This document shows positions 8,052 through 15,617 of a stretch of 21,322 nt of DNA, one piece after another (position 1 is the stretch's first letter; each line of letters opens with the position of its first letter). The translations under genes were made by a program, and so were the position numbers. Origin of the DNA: Candidatus Parcubacteria bacterium (GTDB taxonomy: Bacteria > Patescibacteriota > Minisyncoccia > Phycocordibacterales > Zambryskibacteraceae); contig JAIFWR010000001.1 in the NCBI GenBank assembly GCA_019661805.1, positions 1-21,322 of the forward strand, written 5' to 3'. A model generated the notes under the pieces. The model did no database searches and had not been told where the DNA came from. It saw only the letters and a program-made list of their open reading frames with translations.

Positions 8052-8651
8052 TTACTTGATACCGAGCCGGCGCGCCAGGTCCATGACTTGGTACTTCGCC
8101 AGCGTATACGTGACAAGGCTGGGATTTTTCAAAATGCGGGAAATCGGCACAATGGCGACTTCCGTAAATTCGCGCTCGTTTACCACGCCGTGGTTTCCGT
8201 TCTGGAGATGGGCAATGCCCTTCGAGTCGCTGATTTTGAGGTTGACGATCCCGAGGTGAACAAGCTGGTCGCAAAAAGAGGTTGCGAGGTGTTGGGTGCC
8301 GACTATCCGTATGCCGGAAGGCTTTACCGTGATACCGGATTCCTCAAGCAGTTCCCGGGCCATTTCCCTCTTTATATTCTTCCCCTTATGCGCGAGTCCT
8401 CCGGGAGCCTCAAGGCATACGGCGTCAACAGCCGGGCGATACTGGCGTACGAGGACCACCTGCCAGCCCTTCTTCGCCTTGTCATAAAAATACGGGAGGA
8501 TGCTCACCGCCGGACCCGTCTCGAAGACATGCCTGATGAATGTATGGAGCGACCCGTTTCCGAGGGAGAGTTCCGCGGTCCGGCGCGTGAAGCGGAAGAC
8601 GTTGTGGAACTTCTTCGAAATCGGCTCGATTTTGACCAGTCTACCTTTCAT
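8052..8651 (-). CDS. NUDIX hydrolase with a substituted Nudix box
   Basis: This 199-residue protein has a Nudix box at residues 85-107: Gly85, then Arg99-Glu100-Leu101-x-Glu103-Glu104-x-Gly106-Ile107, matching GX5EX7REUXEEXGU except that the first Glu is Lys91. The upstream VLVRQYRPAVDAVCLEAPGG resembles ADP-ribose/nucleotide-sugar pyrophosphatases. The metal-binding REUXEE part is intact, so hydrolysis of a nucleoside diphosphate derivative remains plausible. It is last in a three-gene minus-strand operon after the GalU-like gene, so it may hydrolyse a nucleotide-sugar or related metabolite. The ATG at 8651 lies two bases after the preceding stop with AAGGA upstream; a GTG at 8657 would add two residues. 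Confidence 0.85.
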   Translation of the reverse strand: MKGRLVKIEPISKKFHNVFRFTRRTAELSLGNGSLHTFIRHVFETGPAVSILPYFYDKAKKGWQVVLVRQYRPAVDAVCLEAPGGLAHKGKNIKREMARELLEESGITVKPSGIRIVGTQHLATSFCDQLVHLGIVNLKISDSKGIAHLQNGNHGVVNEREFTEVAIVPISRILKNPSLVTYTLAKYQVMDLARRLGIK

Positions 8652-8653
8652 AT

Positions 8654-9550
8654 TCACATCCTTAGCGATTTTATAAATTTCTTCAGCGGTGTGCCGTAGA
8701 CCGGGCTCCTCAGGCCAAAGCGTACGGCCGCCTTCAGGAAGTCGAGCTTATTGCCCGTATCCTGGATACTGCCCCGGCATTCATAAGCAAGAAGCCTGTC
8801 CTTCTTCGCATACGCCTTGAGCGCCTCCGCGAGCTTTACTTCTCCCTTTTTGTGCTTCTTTACCAGGCTTCCTAGAATCTCAAAGACTGCCGGAGTCAGA
8901 ACATACCTCCCGGTCATAGCGAAAGTGCTCGGAGCCTTGGCGGGCCCCGGCTTCTCCACGATATCTTCGACCTCGTGCGTCCTGCCGCGGGAAGCTCTGG
9001 GAGCGATGACTCCGAACTTCGAGGTCTCATCAAGCGAAATTTTCTCCACCGAAATGACCGGAGTATTCTCTATCCGGTACACGTCGATAATCTGCTTGAG
9101 AAACGGCTCGCCGCCAAAAGAAAGGAGATCTCCCATGCCGACGGCAAAAGATTCTTCCTTTCCTATAAACCGCCGTGCAAGAAGGACGGAGTGGCCGTCG
9201 CCTAAGGTACTCTGCTTCACAATATAGCGGAATTTGACCTTCTTTATGAGCTCATGCAGCTTGGCCAGGTCTTTCGGAATAGCCGTGCCTTTAGGAAAAG
9301 CTTTTCTGACATACTCGTCCTGATATGTCTGGGAAAAATATTTCCGGATGCTCTCCTTGCTCGAATTGAGGATGAAGATCACTTCCCGTATGCCGGACTC
9401 GACCGCTTCCTCGACGACGTACTGGAGCACCGTCTTATCTACCAAGTGGGTAAGCTCTTTCGGATATGCCATCGACGACGGGGCAAACCGGGTACCGAAG
9501 CCGGCCAGGGGGACGATGAGCTTTGTGACTGCTTTGTTTTTCCCTCTCAT
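8654..9550 (-). CDS. galU: UTP-glucose-1-phosphate uridylyltransferase (GalU-like)
   Basis: This 298-residue protein has the GalU length and order of motifs: LAGFGTRFAP (15-24) for nucleotide binding, YPKEL, VDKTVLQYVVEEA, KQSTLGDGHSV, GMGD with Asp141 as the probable metal ligand, KFGVIAP, VEKPGP (198-203), GRYVLTPAVFEIL and DTGNKLDFLKA. Reaction: UTP plus glucose-1-phosphate to UDP-glucose and diphosphate. Departures from typical GalU include PKELTH where PKEMLP is usual and MGD where a GDD-type motif is usual, so another sugar-1-phosphate cannot be excluded. The ATG at 9550 lies one base after the preceding gene's stop. A longer in-frame reading back to 9706 runs antiframe through the GT2 gene and was not used. 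The product could feed the GT2 enzyme just upstream. Confidence 0.87.
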   Translation of the reverse strand: MRGKNKAVTKLIVPLAGFGTRFAPSSMAYPKELTHLVDKTVLQYVVEEAVESGIREVIFILNSSKESIRKYFSQTYQDEYVRKAFPKGTAIPKDLAKLHELIKKVKFRYIVKQSTLGDGHSVLLARRFIGKEESFAVGMGDLLSFGGEPFLKQIIDVYRIENTPVISVEKISLDETSKFGVIAPRASRGRTHEVEDIVEKPGPAKAPSTFAMTGRYVLTPAVFEILGSLVKKHKKGEVKLAEALKAYAKKDRLLAYECRGSIQDTGNKLDFLKAAVRFGLRSPVYGTPLKKFIKSLRM

Positions 9551-9551
9551 A

Positions 9552-10244
9552 TCAGCTGACGAACCTGTACTTGATAATGGTCCAAAGGATCCTGAAGCCG
9601 TGCTTCCAGTTAATGTGCTTGCCCTGGGCGTAGCTCCTCGGGTAGTAGTGGATGGGCACGTCGACCGGCTTGTAGCCCCGCTTGAGAATTTTGCACATGA
9701 GCTCATTGTCGAAGTCGAAGTCGTTTGTCTTCACCTCTATCGACTTCAGGAGAGTGCTCGTGAAGGCCTTGTAGCATCCTTCATATTCTCCGGCATTATG
9801 GAGATATAGGAGGTTCGTCGTCCAGGTAATGGCGTGGTTTCCGAGCCATCCCATAATGCCGACCGAGATGCGGTTTCCCTCCCGGAGCCTGTTCTCGATC
9901 CTCACGCCGTTAGTGACCTCTGTCCTGCCCTCGACGATGGGCCCGATCACGGCCGGATAATCCTCCGGATCGTATTCCAAGTCGGCATCCTGGAAGATGA
10001 TAATGTCCCCCGTCGCCTCTCTGATGCCCGCCTTCAAGGCGCCTCCCTTGCTCCGATTGGGAGAGAGGGTAATGACCCTTATTCCGTCGACGGTTTTGAG
10101 GAGCGCGGGAGTCTCGTCCTTGGAACCGTTATCGACGACGATGATCTCCTTTTCTCCCCCGACATCCACGGCCTTGACGCGCCTTACTATCTCAAGGATG
10201 GTGTTCTTCTCGTTGTAGGCGGGGATGATGACTGAAAGCTTCAT
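9552..10244 (-). CDS. GT2 polyprenyl-phosphate sugar synthase-like enzyme (DPM1/GtrB/ArnC-like)
   Basis: This 230-residue GT-A protein starts [13 protein letters not shown], with [10 protein letters not shown] (Asp38) and [10 protein letters not shown], giving the DAD metal/nucleotide motif at 86-88. [12 protein letters not shown] corresponds to the GKGxAxRxG segment of dolichol-phosphate-mannose synthases, and there are no C-terminal membrane helices, as in soluble DPM1. Family role: transfer of a hexose from UDP- or GDP-sugar to a polyprenyl phosphate carrier. It heads an operon with the GalU-like gene and is divergent, across 28 bases, from an SMR-like transporter and a GT-C-like gene, which fits a load-flip-transfer pathway. 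The predicted leader is about 14 bases with no Shine-Dalgarno. The sugar is inferred to be glucose only from the GalU neighbour. Confidence 0.88.
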   Translation of the reverse strand: MKLSVIIPAYNEKNTILEIVRRVKAVDVGGEKEIIVVDNGSKDETPALLKTVDGIRVITLSPNRSKGGALKAGIREATGDIIIFQDADLEYDPEDYPAVIGPIVEGRTEVTNGVRIENRLREGNRISVGIMGWLGNHAITWTTNLLYLHNAGEYEGCYKAFTSTLLKSIEVKTNDFDFDNELMCKILKRGYKPVDVPIHYYPRSYAQGKHINWKHGFRILWTIIKYRFVS

Positions 10245-10255
10245 AAGCCGATGTT

Positions 10256-10273
10256 TGCTACACTAGGATAGCA
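10256..10273. promoter_or_regulatory. Symmetrical bidirectional extended -10 element
   Basis: The 18 bases begin TGCTA and end TAGCA. On the plus strand they contain TGC plus TACACT ending at 10264, eight bases before the ATG at 10273. On the minus strand they contain TGC plus TATCCT, ending at 10265, twenty bases before the ATG at 10244. The two -10 hexamers are directly adjacent, so one promoter could serve both directions. No good -35 was found for either strand. Confidence 0.5.
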
Positions 10274-10617
10274 TGAATTACGGATACCTTCTCATAGCCC
10301 TCGCCTTCAACGCGACGGCCAATATCCTCCTTAAGGTTGCGGCCGTAGGCAGCCAAGGTACGGGCATCCGGGCGCTCATGACGAACCCGTTCGCCGTGGC
10401 TGGCGTCTTCATCTTCGGCTGTAACGTCTACTTCTACATCCAGGCCCTGCGCGTCCTCCCGCTCACCCTTGTCTACCCCGTCATGACGGCAGTGAGCTTC
10501 CTCATCATCAATTCCTACGGCTTCATCGTGCTGAAGGAGCAATGGTCCGCGGCAAGCGCCGTAGGCTACGCCATTATCATCCTTGGCATCGGCCTCGTCG
10601 TCTCAAGCTACCGATGA
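10273..10617 (+). CDS. SMR/EamA-type small membrane protein (ArnE-like), putative lipid-linked sugar flippase
   Basis: This 114-residue protein has four predicted membrane helices (about 3-22, 38-57, 66-85, 92-111), the size and layout of the small multidrug resistance/ArnE-ArnF group. The first helix carries ALAFNATANILLK, with Asn where EmrE has its essential Glu14. That argues against a proton-coupled drug exporter and for an ArnE/ArnF-like role in translocating a polyprenyl-phosphate sugar. The GPxW-like region of EmrE is also replaced, here by RVLPLTLVYPVMTAVSF. Its stop overlaps the start of the GT-C-like gene as ATGA, so the two are translationally coupled. Start codon and -10 are 8 bases apart. 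The function is inferred from context. Confidence 0.78.
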   Translation: MNYGYLLIALAFNATANILLKVAAVGSQGTGIRALMTNPFAVAGVFIFGCNVYFYIQALRVLPLTLVYPVMTAVSFLIINSYGFIVLKEQWSAASAVGYAIIILGIGLVVSSYR

Positions 10618-11870
10618 CCCTCTCCAAGGAGCACATCGCGATCTTCGGGATCATCGCCGCCATCTTCCTCGTCTCGGCCAACATGGCCTGGCTCAACCCC
10701 AACCCGGACTACGTGGTGAAGACCAATCCGACGATTCCCCTCTTCTGGCAGTACAACGGCGACGCGACGGTCGAGTTTCTCTCCGCGGCCTACTTCCCGG
10801 AGTACTTCAAGGTAGATAAGACCCGCACCAACAGGCCGGGCTACCCGCTCGCGGCCCACATATTGGCCAAAGTCTACGGCGCCATAGCCTGGCCCATCCA
10901 CACATTAAACGCGCTCCAGTCGACCATGCTTGGCTACCTGACGCTGAAAATCCTTGTCTATCTGGCGGGCGCCCTCGCCCTCTATGACATTGCGCGACGC
11001 TGGTTCTCGCGCGAGGTGGCCCTCCTTTCGGTCGCCCTCGCCTTCCTCCACCCCTTTGCGGTGACATTCATCGGGACCTTCCACACCTCCGAACTCCAGT
11101 TCATCACCCCGATACTGCTCGTTTGGATGTGGCTCAACCTGGGAGAAAAATATTCTCACCAGAAAAACATTCTCTCCTCCCTCCTCACGGGCTACCTCAT
11201 GGTCACGAAGCAGAATTACGCCGCGTACTTGGCGCTCCTCGCCTTCAGCTTCCTTATATTGAAGAGGTATAAGGAAAGCATCCTCTCTGTCGCCGTCCAT
11301 CTCATACCTTTCGGCCTGTGGCTCTTGGCACTCAAGCTCCTCCATATCCCCTACTACAACCACGAATCCGCAAATGGCCTGGGCGTCTGGCTCTACAAGG
11401 ACCTGATCCATCGGAGCCCGGCCGAGATCATCCAGACTCTCGTCCGAGGGACGAACGGCTGGCTCCTCCTTATTGTCGGCTACTTCTCCTTCCTCGCCCT
11501 TGCGGCGGTGTGGGCCGCCGGCTCAAGTGCCGTGAAGGAGAAGTTCGGCCGGCATCACACGATCTTCATCCTCATTTTCGTCGCTATGTCCTGGCTCCAG
11601 ACCTTCGCCTCGAACAGGTATGCGTCCTACATGTCATCTGATCTGGCCGTCATCATCTTCCCCCTCGCCGCTTATGCCATCTATGCGCTTTTCGAGCGCT
11701 TTAGCATAAAAAAATATCTTCCTCTCTTCCTGGCCCTCTACCTGTTCGCCGGGCTCTCGACCCTCATTCACTTTCCCTGGGTGCACCCCTACGATCAGAC
11801 GGACATCACTCACCCCGACCGGGTAAAGCTCCTCGAGGAAGGCAAGCTCGTGCCTCGAAATGAAGGGTAG
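10614..11870 (+). CDS. Multispanning membrane protein, putative GT-C (ArnT/PMT-like) glycosyltransferase
   Basis: This 418-residue protein has a first helix at about 8-26, then an extracytoplasmic loop with Asp32, Asp50 and Glu55 and the sequence NRPGYPLAAHILAK (73-86). A series of roughly 8-10 further helices follows, and it ends in a short charged tail. A first loop with acidic residues and RPGYPL-like motifs is typical of GT39/GT83-type GT-C proteins, which use polyprenyl-phosphate sugars on the outer membrane face. The canonical DxD/ExD is not obvious, so this is a structural call. It is ATGA-coupled to the SMR-like gene, supporting a flippase-transferase pair. An earlier in-frame ATG at 10542 lies inside the SMR gene and adds an arginine-rich leader; it was rejected. 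Confidence 0.68.
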   Translation: MTLSKEHIAIFGIIAAIFLVSANMAWLNPNPDYVVKTNPTIPLFWQYNGDATVEFLSAAYFPEYFKVDKTRTNRPGYPLAAHILAKVYGAIAWPIHTLNALQSTMLGYLTLKILVYLAGALALYDIARRWFSREVALLSVALAFLHPFAVTFIGTFHTSELQFITPILLVWMWLNLGEKYSHQKNILSSLLTGYLMVTKQNYAAYLALLAFSFLILKRYKESILSVAVHLIPFGLWLLALKLLHIPYYNHESANGLGVWLYKDLIHRSPAEIIQTLVRGTNGWLLLIVGYFSFLALAAVWAAGSSAVKEKFGRHHTIFILIFVAMSWLQTFASNRYASYMSSDLAVIIFPLAAYAIYALFERFSIKKYLPLFLALYLFAGLSTLIHFPWVHPYDQTDITHPDRVKLLEEGKLVPRNEG

Positions 11871-11873
11871 AAA

Positions 11874-11882
11874 TGCTATGAT
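11874..11882 (+). promoter_or_regulatory. Internal extended -10 element before the second GT4 gene
   Basis: The sequence TGCTATGAT (TGn plus TATGAT, five of six to consensus) ends seven bases before the ATG at 11890, the same arrangement as at 1642-1650 and 10256-10264. It would start a leaderless transcript at that ATG, giving the downstream GT cluster its own expression. Confidence 0.42.
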
Positions 11883-11889
11883 GGCCGGT

Positions 11890-12837
11890 ATGGATATCCT
11901 TACCGCAATCAGGGAGTACTTCTCCGGCCCGGAGGTAGCCATCTTCCACAAGTTCCAGAAGCCGCCCTACGGCGGCGGAAACCAGTTCCTCTTGGCGCTC
12001 ACGGGCGAGCTTTCGCGCCGCGGCATCTCGGTCGGGGCAAACAAAATCGGGAAGGAAACCAAGGTCGTCCTCTTTAACTCTTTCGAATTCGACCGGAACA
12101 AGCTCGAGAAGGGCAGGAAGAAGTTTGCCGCCAAGATGATCCAACGCCTCGCGGGCCCCATCGGCACTTACCGCGGCACCGACGACAGAGTGGACCGCGA
12201 GATCTGGGAATGGAATGGCAAGTACGCCGACTCGACCATCTTCATCTCCGACTATTCATATAGGAAATATCTCGAGCTCGGCCTTATTTATAAGAACCCA
12301 ACCACCATCTTAAACGCCGCCGACCCGGCGATCTTTAACCGCGAGGGACGCATCGCGCCGCCCGACGGGACACGGAGAATAAAGCTCATCGCCACTGCCT
12401 GGTCAAACAACCCTAAAAAAGGCGGCCCGATCCTCGCCTGGCTCGATGAGCATCTTGATCATTCCAAATACGAGCTCACCTTCGTCGGCCGGACGGAAGC
12501 GAAGTTCAAGGGCGCGACCATCATCGCTCCCGTACCTTCCGAGAAGCTTGCGGAGATCCTCCGTGAGCATGACATCTACATCGCGCCAAGTGAGGATGAC
12601 CCCTGCTCGAACGCCCTCGTCGAGGCGCTCACCTGCGGGCTCCCGGCCGTCTTTCGCCGTTCCGGCGGCCATCCCGAGCTCGTGAGGGAGGGCGGCGAGG
12701 GCTTCACCGGCGAGTCTGATATTCTCCAAGCTATAGATAAAGTGGCGGGCGATTTCTCCACCTACCAAGCAAAGATTTCAAACCCCACGCTCGAGGAGAC
12801 TGCGGACAAATATCTCAAGGCCTTCGGGCTCACATGA
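11890..12837 (+). CDS. GT4-type glycosyltransferase
   Basis: This 315-residue protein has PPYGGGNQFLLALTGELSRRG (25-45), the glycine-rich acceptor-side loop of GT4 enzymes. The donor side has KLIATAWSNNPKKGG (165-179) and SEDDPCSNALVEALTCGLP (234-252), where the EX7E motif reads Asp237-X7-Glu245. It should use a nucleotide sugar in the cytoplasm. Start choice: ATGs lie at 11860 (11-base overlap with the previous stop), 11878 (AAGGG ten bases upstream), 11881 and 11890. I chose 11890 because a strong extended -10 ends seven bases before it and MDILTAIREYF begins the conserved-looking part; 11878 is the main alternative. Its end overlaps the next GT start as ATGA. Confidence 0.84.
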   Translation: MDILTAIREYFSGPEVAIFHKFQKPPYGGGNQFLLALTGELSRRGISVGANKIGKETKVVLFNSFEFDRNKLEKGRKKFAAKMIQRLAGPIGTYRGTDDRVDREIWEWNGKYADSTIFISDYSYRKYLELGLIYKNPTTILNAADPAIFNREGRIAPPDGTRRIKLIATAWSNNPKKGGPILAWLDEHLDHSKYELTFVGRTEAKFKGATIIAPVPSEKLAEILREHDIYIAPSEDDPCSNALVEALTCGLPAVFRRSGGHPELVREGGEGFTGESDILQAIDKVAGDFSTYQAKISNPTLEETADKYLKAFGLT

Positions 12838-13892
12838 AAAGGCTCGTCCCGACATTTCTGAAATACCCTCTCGTCCTCTTGTACGCCTGCGGGAAATGCC
12901 TCATGCGCGGCGGCTCCGGAAAGGACGTCGTGCTCAATCTCGTTGGCGTCCTGCCTCTGCCTGGTTCGAGAGCGATCATCCATGGCGGCAAGGTGAAGCT
13001 CCTCGCCCTGCGGGAGAAATTCGGCGATTCCTGGAAGCGCTTCAACATCGCGTACTTCGTCTCAAGCGGCCTCCCCTCCGTGCCCGCCGCCTGGATCAGG
13101 GCGTACAAGATGTTCGGCGTGAAGGTCGTCTGGAACCAAAATGGCTTCGCCTACCCTGCCCTTTATCCGTTGGACGTGGTCGCCCGGGTTAACGGCTTGT
13201 TTACTCCGATGCGGCTTGCGGACTTTGTGGTTTATCAGACCGAGTTTACCAAGAGATGCACGGAGAAGTTCCTCGGCCGCATCCGCACTCCTTCAGCCGT
13301 GCTCATTAACCCCGTGGATACGGAGAAGTTCCGCCCCGCCGAAGCGCCCCTGCCGGAAGATCCCTTTGTCATCCTCATGGCGGGTAACCATTTCGAATCG
13401 GAAGAGCGGATGAAGATCTCTCTCGGAGCCGTGCGTCTCGTCCGGGAGCAGGGCGTTAACGCGAAGCTCCTCATCACAGGCCGGCCTGAACACGACATAA
13501 GGGAAGAGTGGATCGAACAAACGGGAGCCTTCACCCAAGATGAGGCACCCGCGCTTTACCGGAAGGCTCACCTTCTCCTCCACCTCAAATATCTCGACCC
13601 CTGCCCCACCAACGTGCTCGAGGCGCTTGCCACAGGCCTTCCCGTGGTCGGACAGGCAAACGGCGGCATGCCGGAGCTCGTCGGCGATTCTGCCGGCATA
13701 CTCCTCCCGGCTCCGGAAGACTTTGATCATTTGCATTACCCTTCCGCCAAGGAGGTTGCCGAGGCTATACTTAAAGTAAGAGATAATCTTCCCGACTTCA
13801 GCAGAGAGGCCCGGGAACAGGCTCTGAAATTTGACAAGAAGCTCTGGCTCAAGAAGCACGAAGATATCTTTAATCTCCTTCTTAAAAAATGA
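12834..13892 (+). CDS. GT4-type glycosyltransferase
   Basis: This 352-residue protein is a GT-B enzyme with LINPVDTEKFRP (157-168) at the domain linker, VILMAGNHFESEERMK for the donor domain, and KYLDPCPTNVLEALATGLP (252-270) with Asp255-X7-Glu263 in place of EX7E. GGMPELVG follows. The same DPC-x-N-x-LxEAL-GLP arrangement occurs in the preceding GT, so the two may be related duplicates acting on successive residues. A hydrophobic N-terminal stretch (8-24) may be a membrane association or simply buried core. It overlaps the upstream stop (ATGA) and the downstream GT2 start (ATGA), so it lies inside a tightly coupled operon. Confidence 0.87.
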   Translation: MKRLVPTFLKYPLVLLYACGKCLMRGGSGKDVVLNLVGVLPLPGSRAIIHGGKVKLLALREKFGDSWKRFNIAYFVSSGLPSVPAAWIRAYKMFGVKVVWNQNGFAYPALYPLDVVARVNGLFTPMRLADFVVYQTEFTKRCTEKFLGRIRTPSAVLINPVDTEKFRPAEAPLPEDPFVILMAGNHFESEERMKISLGAVRLVREQGVNAKLLITGRPEHDIREEWIEQTGAFTQDEAPALYRKAHLLLHLKYLDPCPTNVLEALATGLPVVGQANGGMPELVGDSAGILLPAPEDFDHLHYPSAKEVAEAILKVRDNLPDFSREAREQALKFDKKLWLKKHEDIFNLLLKK

Positions 13893-14812
13893 ATCCTAAA
13901 GTCTCCGTCGTCATGCCGGTCTACAACGGCGAGAAGTATCTCGCCCAAGCGGTCCGAAGTATCCTTGATCAGACATTTAAAGACTTCGAGCTCATCGTCA
14001 TCAATGACGGCTCGACGGATAATACCGCGGGCGTCATCAAAGGGCTCCTCGCGGACCCGCGCGTCCGCCTTATCGACAACGGTACTAATCTCGGCCTCTC
14101 GAAGTCCTTCAACCGCGGGATAGAAGCGGCGCGTGGGACTTACATCGCCCGGATGGATGCCGATGACATGAGCGCGCCGAAGCGCCTGGAGCGCCAGGTC
14201 CAGTTCCTCGACAAGCGCCCCCATGTCGATGTGGTCGGCTCGAACATGATAATGATTGACGAAAAGGGCCAGAGCCGCGGCCTCCATCGCCGCCAGATAG
14301 ACCATATTGGGATCAAATTCTCGAGCCTCTTCTCCACCCCGATGATGCACCCCACCGTCATGGGCCGGGCGGCCGTCTTCAAGACCCACCCGTATAACGA
14401 GACTATGACCAACTCCGAGGACTACGAGCTCTGGAGCAGGCTCCTGTTTGAAACCGGCACGAATTTCGCAAACATCCATGAACCGCTCCTTTTGTACCGC
14501 ACGTATCCCCACTCCTTCACTCAGACGCTCAATCTCGACAAGCGCATCGTCTCAGCCCATAACTCGATTAGGAATATGGGGCATTACCTGAAGCTCTCCG
14601 AGAAGGAAAAGAACCTCATCGCGGATCTCCGGAAAGAGCGGGACCTTTCGCTCTTTCGGCTCGCGCGCCTCTTCGTCCTCTACATCCGCCTCGCCCGTGC
14701 CTTCTCTCGGAAGGAGAAGTTGGGATTCAAAGCGAGCCTGCGCATCTTCCTCCAGCTTCCGCCCAAAGCATTCTTTTTGGCGAAATACTGGGTAAAGAGG
14801 CGGATCAGATAA
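13889..14812 (+). CDS. GT2 glycosyltransferase
   Basis: This 307-residue GT-A enzyme begins VSVVMPVYNGEKYLAQAVRS and has VINDGSTDN (Asp40), MDADD (89-93) as DxD, and a later SEDYELWSRL that carries the probable catalytic-base acidic pair of family 2 inverting enzymes. FSTPMMHPTVMGR between them is common in capsule and O-antigen GT2s. It probably adds one sugar to the lipid-linked repeat unit in the cytoplasm. The C-terminal 70 residues are basic and helical and may bind the membrane. It starts on an ATGA overlap with the previous GT and is followed four bases later by the Gfo/Idh gene. Confidence 0.9.
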   Translation: MNPKVSVVMPVYNGEKYLAQAVRSILDQTFKDFELIVINDGSTDNTAGVIKGLLADPRVRLIDNGTNLGLSKSFNRGIEAARGTYIARMDADDMSAPKRLERQVQFLDKRPHVDVVGSNMIMIDEKGQSRGLHRRQIDHIGIKFSSLFSTPMMHPTVMGRAAVFKTHPYNETMTNSEDYELWSRLLFETGTNFANIHEPLLLYRTYPHSFTQTLNLDKRIVSAHNSIRNMGHYLKLSEKEKNLIADLRKERDLSLFRLARLFVLYIRLARAFSRKEKLGFKASLRIFLQLPPKAFFLAKYWVKRRIR

Positions 14813-14816
14813 TTTT

Positions 14817-15617
14817 ATGAAAGTCGCGCTGATTGGCATCGGGAGGTGGGGAACGGTTCTCAAGGGAGAGCTCACAAAGGTTGCCGAGGTGAAGTACGCC
14901 TGCGATAGCTCGTTTGACCTGGACCAAGTCTGGAGCGATCCGGAGGTTGAGGCGGTCTTCATCGCCACGCCGACGGAAACGCATTTCGAGATTGCACAAA
15001 AGGCGCTCGAATCAGGCAAGCATGTCTTCCTCGAGAAGCCGGGCACCTCGTCGAGCGCTGACTTAGAGAAGCTCGTCAATCTTGCCCAGGAAAAAGGTTT
15101 GAAGCTCGCCGTCGGTTACGAATTCCCCCACCATCCGGCTGTGCGGAAGGTGAAAGAACTCGCTCTGGGGCAGACAATAAAGTTCGTGAGACTCGAATAT
15201 CAGAAATGGGGCACGTTTAAGGACAGCATTGTCACCAACCTCCTCTGCCACGACGTCTCGATTTTAAACTACCTGGGCATCGATACGACTTCGCCTTCCG
15301 CCCACAAGACCGGCTTCGTGACCGAAGCGGACATCCTCGCCACGCGCTTCGGTTCGCAGGCTATGTCGGTCATCAACCGCGTCAACCAACTCAAGCAGCG
15401 GACAATGCTCGTCAAGCTCGATGATACAAGCTTTCTCTGGAGCAACAATGACTTGTTTGAAATCGCGGGGGAAGAGTTGAAGAAGATCGAGCTTCCCGAC
15501 ACCACTCCCGTCGCGGCGGAGATTAAGAACTTCCTAGACAGCATCGCGAGCGGCCAGGAGCCCTTGTGCAGTGGCTCGTTTGCGCTCGAGGTATACAAGG
15601 TTATCGAGCGAGTTTAA
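14817..15617 (+). CDS. Gfo/Idh/MocA-family NAD(P)-dependent oxidoreductase
   Basis: This 266-residue protein has an N-terminal Rossmann fold with GIGRWG (7-12), VEAVFIATPTETH and GKHVFLEKPG with the family EKP at 73-75. The Lys there is a conserved active-site/cofactor residue. NLLCHDVSILNYLG (141-154) corresponds to the family's catalytic HxxD/DxxxH helix region. It is shorter than the usual 330-or-so residues, mainly through a reduced C-terminal beta domain. Family members oxidise or reduce sugars and nucleotide sugars, so synthesis of an unusual sugar for this glycan is the likely task. It is the last gene of the plus-strand operon, and its final 17 bases overlap the end of the convergent FAD oxidoreductase gene; no terminator is present. 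Confidence 0.87.
   Translation: MKVALIGIGRWGTVLKGELTKVAEVKYACDSSFDLDQVWSDPEVEAVFIATPTETHFEIAQKALESGKHVFLEKPGTSSSADLEKLVNLAQEKGLKLAVGYEFPHHPAVRKVKELALGQTIKFVRLEYQKWGTFKDSIVTNLLCHDVSILNYLGIDTTSPSAHKTGFVTEADILATRFGSQAMSVINRVNQLKQRTMLVKLDDTSFLWSNNDLFEIAGEELKKIELPDTTPVAAEIKNFLDSIASGQEPLCSGSFALEVYKVIERV

Noticed and set aside
9551-9706. Upstream extension of the GalU-like frame
   Set aside because: The extra 52 residues are Ser/Thr-rich nonsense read through the GT2 gene in another frame. The ATG at 9550 follows that gene's stop by one base and gives a normal GalU length.
13736-14512. Antisense open frame (258 codons) opposite the GT4/GT2 junction
   Set aside because: It spans two motif-bearing plus-strand genes and has no recognisable domain.
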